Program-made: the position numbers and the translations under genes | The notes under the pieces: model-generated | Seen by the model: only the letters and a program-made list of their open reading frames with translations | Told to the model about the DNA's origin: nothing | Databases searched by the model: none | Shown here: in pieces, positions 8,745 to 17,718 of the stretch | Numbering within the stretch: position 1 is the first letter of the stretch | How the letters are laid out: the number at the start of each line of letters is the position of its first letter | Source: Taklimakanibacter lacteus | GTDB taxonomy: Bacteria > Pseudomonadota > Alphaproteobacteria > Rhizobiales > Aestuariivirgaceae | Direction of reading: 5' to 3' | Assembly: GCA_003576695.1 (NCBI GenBank) | Contig: QOZQ01000008.1 | Location: 186,001-250,000 of the forward strand | DNA: 64,000 bases

Positions 8745-9680
8745 ATGGAATATTTCCTCGAGCAGCTCATCAACGGTATTACGCTTGGGTCGATCTATGG
8801 CCTGATCGCCATCGGCTATACGATGGTCTACGGCATCATCGGCATGATCAATTTCGCCCATGGCGACATCTTCATGGTTGGCGCCTTCATCTCGCTGATC
8901 GCGATCCTCGCCATCGGCCTCACCGCCTCGGCAAGCTTCGCCCTCCTCCTCCTGGCGCTCATCCTGGTGCTGGCCATCGCCATGATCCTGGCCGCCGCCT
9001 ACAACTGGACGGTGGAGCGCGTCGCCTACCGGCCGCTGCGCGGCTCCTTCCGCCTCGCCCCGCTCATTTCCGCCATCGGCATGTCGATCGTGCTGCAGGA
9101 ATTCGTCCGCATCGCGCAGGGTGGCCGTCCCAAGCCGATGCAGCCTTTGATCAGCGGCGGCATCGAGCTGATGCACACGACCACCGAGAGGGGCGACTTC
9201 GTCGTCCGTCTCTCCACCATGCAGATCGTCATCATCGTCTCGACGCTGGCCTTGATGGCTCTGTTCACCGCCCTCATCACCCGCACCTCGCTGGGGCGCG
9301 CGCAGCGCTCCTGCGAGCAGGACATGAAGATGGCCTCCCTCCTCGGCATCGACGTCAACAGGACGATCTCGATAACCTTCATCATGGGCGCCACCCTTGC
9401 CGCGGTCGCCGGCCTCATGTTCTTCCTGCGCTACGGCGTCATCGACTTCTATATCGGCTTCCTCGCCGGCGTTAAGGCCTTCACGGCGGCGGTCCTCGGC
9501 GGCATCGGCTCGATCCCGGGCGCCATGCTCGGCGGCATGGTGATCGGCCTCATCGAAGTGTTCTGGTCGGCCTATTTCTCGGTCGAATACAAGGACGTCG
9601 CGGCTTTCGCGATGCTGGCCGTGGTGCTGATCTTCCTCCCGCAGGGACTCCTCGGCAAACCGGAAGTGGAGAAAGTCTGA
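8745..9680 (+). CDS. livH: Branched-chain-type amino acid ABC transporter permease LivH
   Basis: 311-residue inner-membrane permease of the LivH family, with eight or so hydrophobic segments and the family N-terminus LINGITLGSIYGLIAIGYTM and the conserved GMINFAHGDIFM. It forms the membrane channel with LivM for a periplasmic-binding-protein importer of hydrophobic amino acids or amides. GGGAGGGACAGGGGG-like purines upstream give a strong ribosome site for the ATG at 8745. First of six codirectional genes ending at the terminator at 14576; the true substrate is not shown by sequence. Confidence 0.93.
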   Translation: MEYFLEQLINGITLGSIYGLIAIGYTMVYGIIGMINFAHGDIFMVGAFISLIAILAIGLTASASFALLLLALILVLAIAMILAAAYNWTVERVAYRPLRGSFRLAPLISAIGMSIVLQEFVRIAQGGRPKPMQPLISGGIELMHTTTERGDFVVRLSTMQIVIIVSTLALMALFTALITRTSLGRAQRSCEQDMKMASLLGIDVNRTISITFIMGATLAAVAGLMFFLRYGVIDFYIGFLAGVKAFTAAVLGGIGSIPGAMLGGMVIGLIEVFWSAYFSVEYKDVAAFAMLAVVLIFLPQGLLGKPEVEKV

Positions 9681-9726
9681 CCATGGCGCCTTGCCAGCCC
9701 GACAAATGCGAAAGGAACAAGGCGCA

Positions 9727-11316
9727 GTGACCGCCGCCACGCAACAGTCCCAGGCCGGCACCGACTACCGCCGCATTTTCATCGACACGGCCCTCACCGC
9801 ACTGATCGCTTTGGCGATCATCGGTCCCATCGTCGGCATGAACGCCACCGCGCCGCAAGGCGGGCTCGTCCTCGAATATCGCTGGACCATGGTCTTCTGG
9901 CTTGTCGCCATCATCGCCGCCGGGCGGCTGTTCCTGCAACTCCTGGTGTGGAACCGTCCGGCCTGGGTCGAGCCGATCCACATCAAGCGCACCGGCGCGG
10001 CAGCGATTGCCATTGGCGCCGTGGCGCTGCTGGTCGGTCTCTCCAATATGGATTCGCCCGTGGGCTTCCTGGCCCAAATCCATCCGAGCCTCGCCGCCTG
10101 GATGATCGCCTTCGGGGTCTTCGCGCTCGTCCTCGGCATCTGGCTTATGACGTCCGCCACCAAGGAGATCGCCGAAGCCAGAGGCGCACAGACAGGCGGT
10201 CTCATGCGGGCCGTCGAGCCCTATGGAAAATATGTCGGCGTCGCCCTCTTCCTGATCGCCGTCGTCCTGCCTTTCATTCCGGGCGTCGACCGGCGCATCG
10301 TCGACCTCGCCATCCTGATGCTGACCTATGTCATGCTGGGCTGGGGCCTCAATATCGTCGTCGGCCTCGCCGGCCTCCTCGACCTGGGCTACGTCGCCTT
10401 CTATGCCGTCGGCGCCTATTCCTACGCCCTCCTCTCCACGGTCTATTTCCCCTTGTGGTTCGGCGAGGGCATCACGCCCTGGACCTTCTGGCTGGTGCTG
10501 CCGCTCGCCGGGCTCCTGGCCGCCTGCTGGGGCATCATCCTGGGCTTCCCGGTGCTGCGTCTGCGCGGCGACTACCTGGCCATCGTGACACTCGCTTTCG
10601 GCGAGATCATCCGCGTCATTCTCATCAACTGGTACGACTTCACCGGCGGCCCGAACGGCGTGTCCGATATTCCGCGCCCGAGCTTCTTCGGCATTCCCTT
10701 CAGCAATGACGAGAACGGCTTTGCCGCCACTTTCGGCCTCACCTACTCGCCGCTGCAGCGCATCATCTTCCTCTACTATGTCATCCTGGTCCTGGCGCTG
10801 ATCACCAACTTCGTCACCACGCGCCTGCGCAAGCTGCCGGTCGGGCGCGCCTGGGAAGCGTTGCGCGAGGACGAAATCGCCTGCCGCTCGCTCGGCATCA
10901 ACACCACCAACACCAAGCTCACCGCCTTCGCCATCGGCGCCATGTTTGGCGGCTTCGCCGGGTCCTTCTTCGCGACCCGACAGGGCTTCGTCTCGCCCGA
11001 GAGCTTCGTCTTCATGGAATCGGCCATCATCCTCGCCATCGTCGTGCTCGGCGGCCTCGGCTCCCAGATCGGCGTCGTCATCGCCTCGATCGTCGTCATC
11101 GGCGCCTTCGAGGTCTTCCGCGAGATGGCCTTCCTCAAGGCGATCATGCCCGCAGGCTTCGATCCGGTTCAGTTCCGCATGCTGGCGGTCGGCATCGCCA
11201 TGGTGCTGATCATGCGCTGGCGCCCGCGCGGCCTCATCACCAAGCGCGATCCCTCGATCTACCTGAAAGAAAAGAAGGCCGTCTCGGCCGATCTCGTCGC
11301 GCAGGGGCATGGTTGA
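9727..11316 (+). CDS. livM: Branched-chain-type amino acid ABC transporter permease LivM (long form)
   Basis: About 529-residue permease partner of LivH. The C-terminal 300 residues are the LivM core (MLGWGLNIVVGLAGLLDLGY, FPVLRLRGDYLAIVTLAFGE). The N-terminal 200 residues add extra membrane segments, a long form common in rhizobial LivM. I choose GTG at 9727 because AAGGAACAAGG precedes it; an ATG at 9706 is the alternative and lacks a good ribosome site. The stop overlaps the livG start. Confidence 0.9.
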   Translation: MTAATQQSQAGTDYRRIFIDTALTALIALAIIGPIVGMNATAPQGGLVLEYRWTMVFWLVAIIAAGRLFLQLLVWNRPAWVEPIHIKRTGAAAIAIGAVALLVGLSNMDSPVGFLAQIHPSLAAWMIAFGVFALVLGIWLMTSATKEIAEARGAQTGGLMRAVEPYGKYVGVALFLIAVVLPFIPGVDRRIVDLAILMLTYVMLGWGLNIVVGLAGLLDLGYVAFYAVGAYSYALLSTVYFPLWFGEGITPWTFWLVLPLAGLLAACWGIILGFPVLRLRGDYLAIVTLAFGEIIRVILINWYDFTGGPNGVSDIPRPSFFGIPFSNDENGFAATFGLTYSPLQRIIFLYYVILVLALITNFVTTRLRKLPVGRAWEALREDEIACRSLGINTTNTKLTAFAIGAMFGGFAGSFFATRQGFVSPESFVFMESAIILAIVVLGGLGSQIGVVIASIVVIGAFEVFREMAFLKAIMPAGFDPVQFRMLAVGIAMVLIMRWRPRGLITKRDPSIYLKEKKAVSADLVAQGHG

Positions 11317-12219
11317 CATGGCGAGCTGGCAGACCAACCCCGTGCTGCGCGTGGACCACATCACCATGCGCTTCGGCGGCCTCATCGCCATCGACGATCT
11401 TTCCTTCACCGTCGGGCGCAACGACATCACCGCCCTCATCGGCCCCAACGGTGCCGGCAAGACCACGGTCTTCAACTGCCTCACCGGCTTCTACAAGCCG
11501 ACCGAAGGCATGATCGTGATGCGCCATGAGGACGGCAAGGAGTTCATCCTCGAGCGCATGGACGATTTCCGCATCTCGCAATTCGCCAAGGTGGCGCGCA
11601 CCTTCCAGAACATCCGGCTGTTCGCCGGCATGACGGTGCTCGAAAACCTCGTCGTTGCCCAGCACAATACCTTGATGAAGGCATCTGGCTATACGGTCGC
11701 CGGCATTCTCGGTGCCGCCGGCTATCGCCGCGCCGAAAGGGAAGCGATCGAGAAGTCCAAATACTGGCTCGACAAGATCAACCTGACCGACCGCGCCGAC
11801 GATCCGGCCGGCGATCTGCCTTACGGCGCCCAGCGCCGCCTCGAGATCGCCCGCGCCATGTGCACCGAGCCCAAGCTCCTCTGTCTCGACGAGCCCGCCG
11901 CCGGCCTCAATCCGCGCGAATCGGACGACCTCAACAAGCTGCTTCTGTCCATCCGTAAGGACCAGGGCATCGGCATCCTGCTGATCGAGCATGACATGAA
12001 GGTGGTTATGGAGATTTCCGATCATGTCGTGGTGCTCGACTACGGGCAGAAGATCGCCGACGGCACTCCGGCCCAGGTCAAGACCGATCCGGCGGTGATC
12101 CGCGCCTATCTGGGCGTCGATGAGGAGGAAGCCCCGCCGATCGCCGAGAAGCTCGTGACCGAGGCGATCGTCAGGGCCGAGCATGAATCGCAGCCTCCTG
12201 GCAAGCAGGGGGAACGCTG

Positions 12220-12220
<1 letters not shown>
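11309..12220 (+). CDS. livG: Branched-chain-type amino acid ABC transporter ATP-binding protein LivG
   Basis: 303-residue ABC ATPase on the cytoplasmic face of the importer. Walker A is GPNGAGKTT, the signature region LPYGAQRRLEIARAM carries the LivG-type variant, and Walker B is LLCLDEPAAGLN, with the switch His in LLIEHDMK. The C-terminus is about 40 residues longer than the E. coli protein. The ATG at 11309 overlaps the end of livM by 8 nt; an in-frame ATG at 11318, 10 nt after AGGGG, is equally possible. Its TGA overlaps the livF ATG. Confidence 0.93.
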
Positions 12221-12945
<725 letters not shown>

Positions 12946-12956
12946 GGAACCCTGAA

Positions 12957-13304
12957 ATGTCTCTCTTCGTCGAGGACAACCCCTGGATCTTCCTCATCAT
13001 GACGGTGGTGATCGGCGGCGGCGCCGCCTTCCTCGCCGGGCGGGCTTTGGCCTCCAAATGGCGGCCCTGGCTCATGACGGCCCTTTATATGGTGCCGCTC
13101 GGCCTCGCTTTACGCTTCTTTCACTATGCGCTGTTCAATGGCGATCTTTTGAGCCTGCATTACTTCATAACTGACACACTGGTGCTGATAGCCGGGGCCG
13201 GCCTCGGCTATCGCCTCACCCGTGTCAAACAGATGGTCAGCCAGTATCCCTGGCTGTACGAGCGTTCAGGGCCCTTTTCCTGGCGTGCAAAAGGAGCTCC
13301 ATGA
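12957..13304 (+). CDS. Small membrane protein of liv operons (DUF6867-like)
   Basis: 115-residue protein with three hydrophobic segments (about 8-28, 38-55, 65-85) and a conserved-looking end (PWLYERSGPFSWRAKG). From memory this matches a small uncharacterised family (DUF6867) found beside liv genes in Rhizobiales; I could not check this. AAGGAACC precedes the ATG, 11 nt after livF. Its place between the ATPases and the binding protein suggests an accessory role in the importer, but nothing in the sequence shows what it does. Confidence 0.75.
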   Translation: MSLFVEDNPWIFLIMTVVIGGGAAFLAGRALASKWRPWLMTALYMVPLGLALRFFHYALFNGDLLSLHYFITDTLVLIAGAGLGYRLTRVKQMVSQYPWLYERSGPFSWRAKGAP

Positions 13305-13348
13305 GTTTGGACAAAGGGAGAATGCCCAAAAGCATGGCCCTTTCCAAT

Positions 13349-13385
13349 CGCACCCATTTGAGCAAAGATAGGCTCAAGGGGTGCG
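13349..13385 (+). promoter_or_regulatory. Intercistronic hairpin before the binding-protein gene
   Basis: CGCACCC (13349-13355) pairs with GGGTGCG (13379-13385) and TTGAGC (13358-13363) with GCTCAA (13372-13377), with a small internal bulge and an 8-nt loop. No U-run follows, so it is not a standard terminator. Such hairpins often protect mRNA ends and let the binding protein be made in excess over the membrane subunits. It is in the 128-nt gap before the ATG at 13433. Confidence 0.5.
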
Positions 13386-13432
13386 CAACCCCCGAAAGAC
13401 CGATCAAGGTCATTACCCCAAGGGAGAACCAG

Positions 13433-14554
13433 ATGAAGAAGTTAGTTTTGTCGGGCATGGCGGTAGGCTTCGCGACGGCGCTCGCCGCCTCGACGGCCTG
13501 GGCCGATATCACGATCGCCGTCGTGGGCCCGATCACCGGGCAGTATGCAGCCTTCGGTGAGCAGATGAAGAAAGGCGCCGAAATGGCGGTGGCCGACGTC
13601 AATGCGGCCGGCGGCATCGGTGGCGAGAAAGTGGTGCTGGAAGTGGGCGACGACGCCTGCGACCCGAAGCAGGCTGTTGCGGTTGCCAACCAGATGGCTT
13701 CGAAGGGCGTGAAGTTCATCGCCGGCCATTTCTGCTCCGGCTCCTCGATCCCCGCCTCCAAGGTCTATGAAGAGGAAGGCATCCTGCAGGTCTCGCCGGC
13801 CTCGACGAACCCGAAGTTCACCGACGAGGGCGGCTGGAACGTGGCGCGTGTCTGCGGCCGTGACGACGCCCAGGGCATCGTCGCCGGCAACTTCCTTGCC
13901 ATGAACTACAAGGACAAGAAGATCGCCATCATCGACGACAAGACTGCCTATGGCAAAGGCCTCGCGGATGAAACCCGCAAGGCGCTGAACGCCGCCGGCG
14001 GCAAGGAGGCGATGAACGAATCCTATACCGCCGGTGAGAAGGACTACACCGCTCTCGTTTCCAAGATGAAGGAAGCGGGCATCGATGTCGTCTATGTCGG
14101 CGGCTATCACACGGAAGGCGGCCTCATCCTCCGCCAGCTGCGTGAACAGGGCTCGCAGGCGCTCATGATCTCGGGCGACGCATTCGTGACCGACGAATTC
14201 TGGACCATTACCGGTCCGTCTGGCGAAGGCACGATCATGACCTTCGCGCCCGATCCGCAGAAGTTCGACTCGGCCAAGGCAGTCGTGCAGAAGTTCAAGG
14301 ACTCGGGCTACAATCCGGAAGGCTACACGCTCTACACCTACGCGGCTGTCCAGGCCTATCAGCAGGCTGTGGCGGCGGCCGGCGGCGCGGGCGACAACAA
14401 GAAGCTCGCCGAGTGGCTGCGCGCCGGCAACACGCTGAAGACCGTGCTTGGCGATCTCTCGCTCAACGAGAAGGGCGACATCAAGGACGCCAAGTATGTC
14501 TGGTACAAGTGGCATGACGGCAAATATGCCGAGGATGCCGAGCTGAACAAGTAA
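13433..14554 (+). CDS. Branched-chain-type amino acid ABC transporter substrate-binding protein (LivJ/LivK family)
   Basis: 373-residue periplasmic binding protein. The signal peptide (MKKLVLSGMAVGFATALAAS, cut after AWA) is followed by the family start ITIAVVGPITGQYAAFGEQM and the type I binding fold, with FIAGHFCSGSSIPASKVYEE and GRDDAQGIVAG. Two Cys residues (CDPKQ and HFCSG) could form the usual N-lobe disulphide. The frame is open back to 13301, but AGGGAGAACCAG before 13433 and the signal peptide fix the start. It serves the upstream permease and ATPases; the substrate (Leu/Ile/Val or another amino acid) is unproven. Confidence 0.93.
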   Translation: MKKLVLSGMAVGFATALAASTAWADITIAVVGPITGQYAAFGEQMKKGAEMAVADVNAAGGIGGEKVVLEVGDDACDPKQAVAVANQMASKGVKFIAGHFCSGSSIPASKVYEEEGILQVSPASTNPKFTDEGGWNVARVCGRDDAQGIVAGNFLAMNYKDKKIAIIDDKTAYGKGLADETRKALNAAGGKEAMNESYTAGEKDYTALVSKMKEAGIDVVYVGGYHTEGGLILRQLREQGSQALMISGDAFVTDEFWTITGPSGEGTIMTFAPDPQKFDSAKAVVQKFKDSGYNPEGYTLYTYAAVQAYQQAVAAAGGAGDNKKLAEWLRAGNTLKTVLGDLSLNEKGDIKDAKYVWYKWHDGKYAEDAELNK

Positions 14555-14575
14555 TCGGCGCTTACGCCAAAGAAG

Positions 14576-14606
14576 AACCCGCATGGCATGCCATGCGGGT
14601 TTTTTG
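14576..14606 (+). terminator. Rho-independent terminator of the liv operon
   Basis: An 11-bp perfect stem (AACCCGCATGG, loop CATG, CCATGCGGGTT) is followed directly by a run of T. It sits 22 nt after the binding-protein stop and just before the oppositely oriented secreted-protein gene. Confidence 0.95.
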
Positions 14607-14629
14607 TTGTCCGGGCTGACGCGCGGGCG

Positions 14630-15031
14630 TCAGTGGATGCGGAACTGCAATCCGATGCCAGGGCCATAGAAGCCCGGCCCGTAATAGCCGCCATAATAGG
14701 GATAGTCATAGCCGCCATAATAGGGCTCGTCCCAATAGCGGTAGACGCGCGCATGACGGCGGCGATAGCAGCCATCCCACGGATCGCAATAGCGCGCCCA
14801 GCGGCGGCTGTGGCGCCATCTGCGGCTCTCGCGCCATTTGTTGTGCTTGCGCCATTTGTGGTGCTTGCGCCAGTGCTTCTTGTTCTTGTAGTGGACATCG
14901 ATGACATTCGCATCGCCGCTGGTTTGAATTTTAAGCGGCCCGACCGGCATCGCCTGACCGGTCGCCGGCATGGCAAGGGCGAAGCCCGCGGAAATCGCGG
15001 CGGCTGCGGCGAGGTTTTTGATGTTGATCAT
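14630..15031 (-). CDS. Small secreted His/Arg/Tyr-rich protein (paralogue A)
   Basis: 133-residue exported protein. Residues 1-27 are a signal peptide ending in GQAMP. The mature chain has a short conserved start (KIQTSGDANVIDVHYK), then a strongly basic His/Lys/Arg/Trp-rich block and a Gly/Tyr-rich tail (YYGGYDYPYYGGYYGPG) closing with GIGLQFRIH. No catalytic motif is visible. It is clearly related to the next gene along (15233-15559), sharing MxNIKxLA, QAMP, the N-V-V/I-D/E-V segment, an RYC...W.D..C pattern and the GIGL end. GGAGGGACCTTC precedes the ATG. Cell-envelope, polysaccharide- or metal-binding roles are guesses. Confidence 0.75.
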   Translation of the reverse strand: MINIKNLAAAAAISAGFALAMPATGQAMPVGPLKIQTSGDANVIDVHYKNKKHWRKHHKWRKHNKWRESRRWRHSRRWARYCDPWDGCYRRRHARVYRYWDEPYYGGYDYPYYGGYYGPGFYGPGIGLQFRIH

Positions 15032-15232
15032 GAAGGTCCCTCCTTCTCTCTCGATAAGACCTCAAAGACTTCTGAGATTTCTCTAGATAGGAATTGGATG
15101 TGGCCGATAAAAGGCGCGCGCGCCGCTTGAGCCGCTCAGCAACATTCTGTAACAAATCGTCAGCCGGCTGATTTACTGAACCGCCCGCAAGGCCGCGCCA
15201 TGCGGGTTGATGTTGCGTGAATGAGTCTTCGT

Positions 15233-15559
15233 TCAGTCGATATTGAGATACAGCCCGATGCCCGGACGATACGGCCGATAATATCCGTCGTCATAGGGCT
15301 CGTAGTAGCGGTAGCGATAGCGGTGGTACCGCGCCGAACGGTGGCGGCTATGGCAGCGCGGATCGTCCCAGTTGCGCCGGCAATAGCGGGCGAATCTCTT
15401 CCAGCGCTTCTTGTGCCTGACCTCGACGACATTGCTGTTCCCGATGGTGTCGACCTTCACCGGCGATGAGTGCGGCATGGCCTGGCTCGTTGCCGGCAGG
15501 GCGAGAGCGACGCCGGCAGATATCCCGGTGGCTATGGCCAAAGTCTTGATATTCAACAC
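15233..15559 (-). CDS. Small secreted His/Arg/Tyr-rich protein (paralogue B)
   Basis: 108-residue paralogue of the gene at 14630-15031: signal peptide (LALPATSQAMP), mature start with NSNVVEVRHKK, a basic Arg/His/Tyr-rich middle and the end PGIGLYLNID. The two share two mature Cys residues (RYC and PRC here, RYC and DGC in A). The start is GTG at 15559: it lines up with the ATG of paralogue A, and both are preceded by a near-identical GGAGG(G)ACCTT leader. The two genes stand in tandem 201 nt apart and look like a duplication. Confidence 0.75.
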   Translation of the reverse strand: MLNIKTLAIATGISAGVALALPATSQAMPHSSPVKVDTIGNSNVVEVRHKKRWKRFARYCRRNWDDPRCHSRHRSARYHRYRYRYYEPYDDGYYRPYRPGIGLYLNID

Positions 15560-15694
15560 AATAAGGTCCTCCTTTTTCTCTCTCCCCTAGACCTCGGATG
15601 CGCATGTTCGAAATCGGCCTGCCGATCGAAATGGCATCTTGACCAAACCAACTTTCGGCAGGAAGGATCGTTCCGGAAATCAAGGGAGCCTGAA

Positions 15695-15931
15695 ATGAAG
15701 GCCTATTTCGTCCAGATAAAATGCGAGCTGGGCAAAGCATACCAGGTGGCGACCGCGATCGCCGATGCCGAGATCGCCTCCGAGATCTATTCGACCTCGG
15801 GGAACTACGACCTTCTGGCAAAATTCTATCTCGAGCCCGAGGCCGACATCGGCCACTTCGTGAACGAGAAGCTGCACAAGATAAAGGGCATCAGGGACAC
15901 CTATACGATCATCACCTTCCGCGCTTTCTGA
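15695..15931 (+). CDS. Stand-alone Lrp/AsnC ligand-binding (RAM) domain protein
   Basis: 78-residue protein that is just the C-terminal effector-binding domain of Lrp/AsnC regulators, with no DNA-binding helix-turn-helix. It begins MKAYFVQIKCELGKAYQVA, contains the typical SGNYDLLAKFY core and ends ITFRAF. Such domains form dimers and larger rings and bind amino acids; they may tune full-length Lrp proteins. AGGGAGCC lies 8 nt before the ATG at 15695, and the frame upstream does not look coding. Probably cotranscribed with the DUF2259 gene 9 nt further on. Confidence 0.88.
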   Translation: MKAYFVQIKCELGKAYQVATAIADAEIASEIYSTSGNYDLLAKFYLEPEADIGHFVNEKLHKIKGIRDTYTIITFRAF

Positions 15932-15940
15932 AGGCCAGCC

Positions 15941-16669
15941 ATGCGCTTCTTTTGGCTACTGATCATCGTCCTTCTTGCCGCCACAAATTCCGTTAGGGCA
16001 GCCGAAAATGCCGAGCGCGCCGTCATCGGCTTCTCGCCCGATGGCCGCTATTTCGCCTTCGAGCAATATGGCGTTCAGGACGGATCGGGCTTTCCGTTCT
16101 CCGAGATATTCATCGTCGATCTTCACGCCGATGAATGGGTGAAGGGCTCGCCCTTCCGCGAGACGGTGGAAGATGAGAGCGCGCTCGTCAGCGGCGCCAG
16201 AGCAAAGGCCGCCAATTCCGCCCGGAGCCTGATCGCCTCCCTCAGCATCGCCGAGCCCGGCGAAATCCTCGCGTCGCAGCCGGTCACCGAATCATCACAA
16301 GACCGCCACCGCGTGACTTTCGATCCCTTCTACATCGGGCTTGGGAGCCAGCCCGCCACTCGCTACACCTTGCGCATCGAATTGGTGCCCTTCCCGGCGC
16401 CCGAGAAATGCCTCGACCACAACGACAAGCAGATGGGCTTCAGGCTCACCGTCACGGACAATGACAAGAACCTCACGAAGGAGGCCCATAAGGATGCGGC
16501 CATCCCCTCCTCACGCTATTGCCCGCGTGACTATGACCTCGCCGATGTGATCGCCTATCGCACCTATTCGCCGCCTGGCGAGAAATATGTCGCCTTGGTT
16601 GGAGTCTACACGCCGGGCTTCGAAGGCTCGGACCGACGCCTGATCGCTGTTCCCTTCACCCTGCCCTAA
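15941..16669 (+). CDS. Predicted secreted protein, DUF2259 family
   Basis: 242-residue exported protein: signal peptide to about residue 20 (cut near VRAAEN), then RAVIGFSPDGRYFAFEQYGVQDGSGFP and SEIFIVD, the opening pattern of the DUF2259 family as I remember it. The end, YVALVGVYTPGFEGSDRR, is also typical. No enzyme motif is seen. The early SPDGRYFAFE stretch resembles one blade of a WD40/TolB-like propeller but does not repeat. Function unknown. Confidence 0.8.
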   Translation: MRFFWLLIIVLLAATNSVRAAENAERAVIGFSPDGRYFAFEQYGVQDGSGFPFSEIFIVDLHADEWVKGSPFRETVEDESALVSGARAKAANSARSLIASLSIAEPGEILASQPVTESSQDRHRVTFDPFYIGLGSQPATRYTLRIELVPFPAPEKCLDHNDKQMGFRLTVTDNDKNLTKEAHKDAAIPSSRYCPRDYDLADVIAYRTYSPPGEKYVALVGVYTPGFEGSDRRLIAVPFTLP

Positions 16670-16681
16670 GCCTTGACCAAC

Positions 16682-16793
16682 CCCTCATGCTGAGGTGCGA
16701 GCGTAGCGAGCCTCGAAGCATCCATCAGGATAGAGTGAGCTTGCCGCAGCAAACCCTTCGAGGGCCGCTACGCGGCCACCTCAGGGTGAGGGT
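16682..16793. repeat. Rhizobial-type long intergenic palindrome
   Basis: A 38-nt left arm (16682-16719, starting CCCTCATGCTGAGGTG) matches the reverse complement of the right arm (16756-16793, ending CACCTCAGGGTGAGGG) at about four in five positions, and inner sub-hairpins (GAGCGTAGCGAGCCTC, GCCGCTACGCGGC) are also present. Elements of this type recur hundreds of times between genes in Rhizobiales. It lies between convergent genes and could serve both as a transcription stop. Confidence 0.8.
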
Positions 16794-16816
16794 GATGGGT
16801 AGGAGCTAATCCCACG

Positions 16817-17620
16817 CTAATCCGCAATCGCCGTCAGATAGCGCTCGACCGAGCGTGCCACCGCGCCCTTGCCGTCCGCCAGGATGCGCATGTTCCAGAA
16901 GGCGCTGTAGACCTGCCCATAGTCGAAGGACTCGAGCGCGCCGGCGATGCACTTCACCGCTCGGGCATTGAGCGGCACGGCATTGGGATAGGAATACATG
17001 AAGCTCACATGCTTGCGGTCCATGACGACCTGCAGCGTATCGCCCGCCAGCACGACATTGGACTTGTCCCGTCGCCGCCAGTGGCAGACCGAGCTTCCGT
17101 CGAAATGCCCGCCGCAATGGATCAAGGTGACATCCGGCAGGATGGCTTTCGTCTCGCCGGTCCAGAAGACGATCGCCGGATCCGGCCGCATCACCCATGG
17201 CCGGTTGCCCTCATGGATATAGACCGGGATATTACCGAAGGCCCGGCTCCATTCGACGATCGCCGAAAAGAAATGCGGATGCGAGATGGCGATGGCCTTC
17301 ACCTTGCCGCGTGCGGTAAGCGCCGCGACCGCCTCATCGCTGACCAGAGGCACGCAATCCCACAGCACATTGCCGTCCGCCGTCTCGGCCAGCAGGGCGC
17401 GCTGCCCGATGGCGAAGGCGGGCTCGACGCCGATGCTGAGGATTCCATCCTCGTCCCTGAGCACGACCGCATGGTCGCGGCCAAGCTCTTCCATCGTGGT
17501 CCAGGCCTGCCCGGCCCAGCGCACATATTGGCGAGGGTCCGAGCAGATGGGACATGATGAAGGCGGGCTGTCGCTTGCCGCGAATTGGACAGCACATTGC
17601 ACGCACATGAAGTGAGGCAT
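16817..17620 (-). CDS. Metallo-beta-lactamase-fold protein with N-terminal zinc knuckle
   Basis: 267-residue protein. It begins with a four-Cys zinc knuckle (MCVQC at 6-9 and CPIC at 23-26). A metallo-beta-lactamase-like fold follows, with DGNVLWDCVPL, SHPHFFSA, IHCGGHFDGSSV and LAGDTLQVVMD. The normal HxHxDH metal motif reads SHPHFFSA here, so the Asp-His pair is missing while GGHF and the GDTL aspartate remain; metal binding may be altered. Start at 17620 is chosen because GGAGAA precedes it and the knuckle follows at once; the frame extends to 17671. Substrate unknown. Confidence 0.75.
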   Translation of the reverse strand: MPHFMCVQCAVQFAASDSPPSSCPICSDPRQYVRWAGQAWTTMEELGRDHAVVLRDEDGILSIGVEPAFAIGQRALLAETADGNVLWDCVPLVSDEAVAALTARGKVKAIAISHPHFFSAIVEWSRAFGNIPVYIHEGNRPWVMRPDPAIVFWTGETKAILPDVTLIHCGGHFDGSSVCHWRRRDKSNVVLAGDTLQVVMDRKHVSFMYSYPNAVPLNARAVKCIAGALESFDYGQVYSAFWNMRILADGKGAVARSVERYLTAIAD

Positions 17621-17718
17621 GAAATTCTCCGATTCCCCCCAAGGATAGCGAGGATCGGAGAAATGAAACACCCCTCCTGCGGATTTTCGAGTTTCCGCAG
17701 GAGGAGCTTGAGTAATGA

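Noticed and set aside
9550-11484. 644-codon frame opposite livM/livG
   Set aside because: Antisense to well-conserved transporter genes, with low-complexity Asp/Glu/Gly/His composition.
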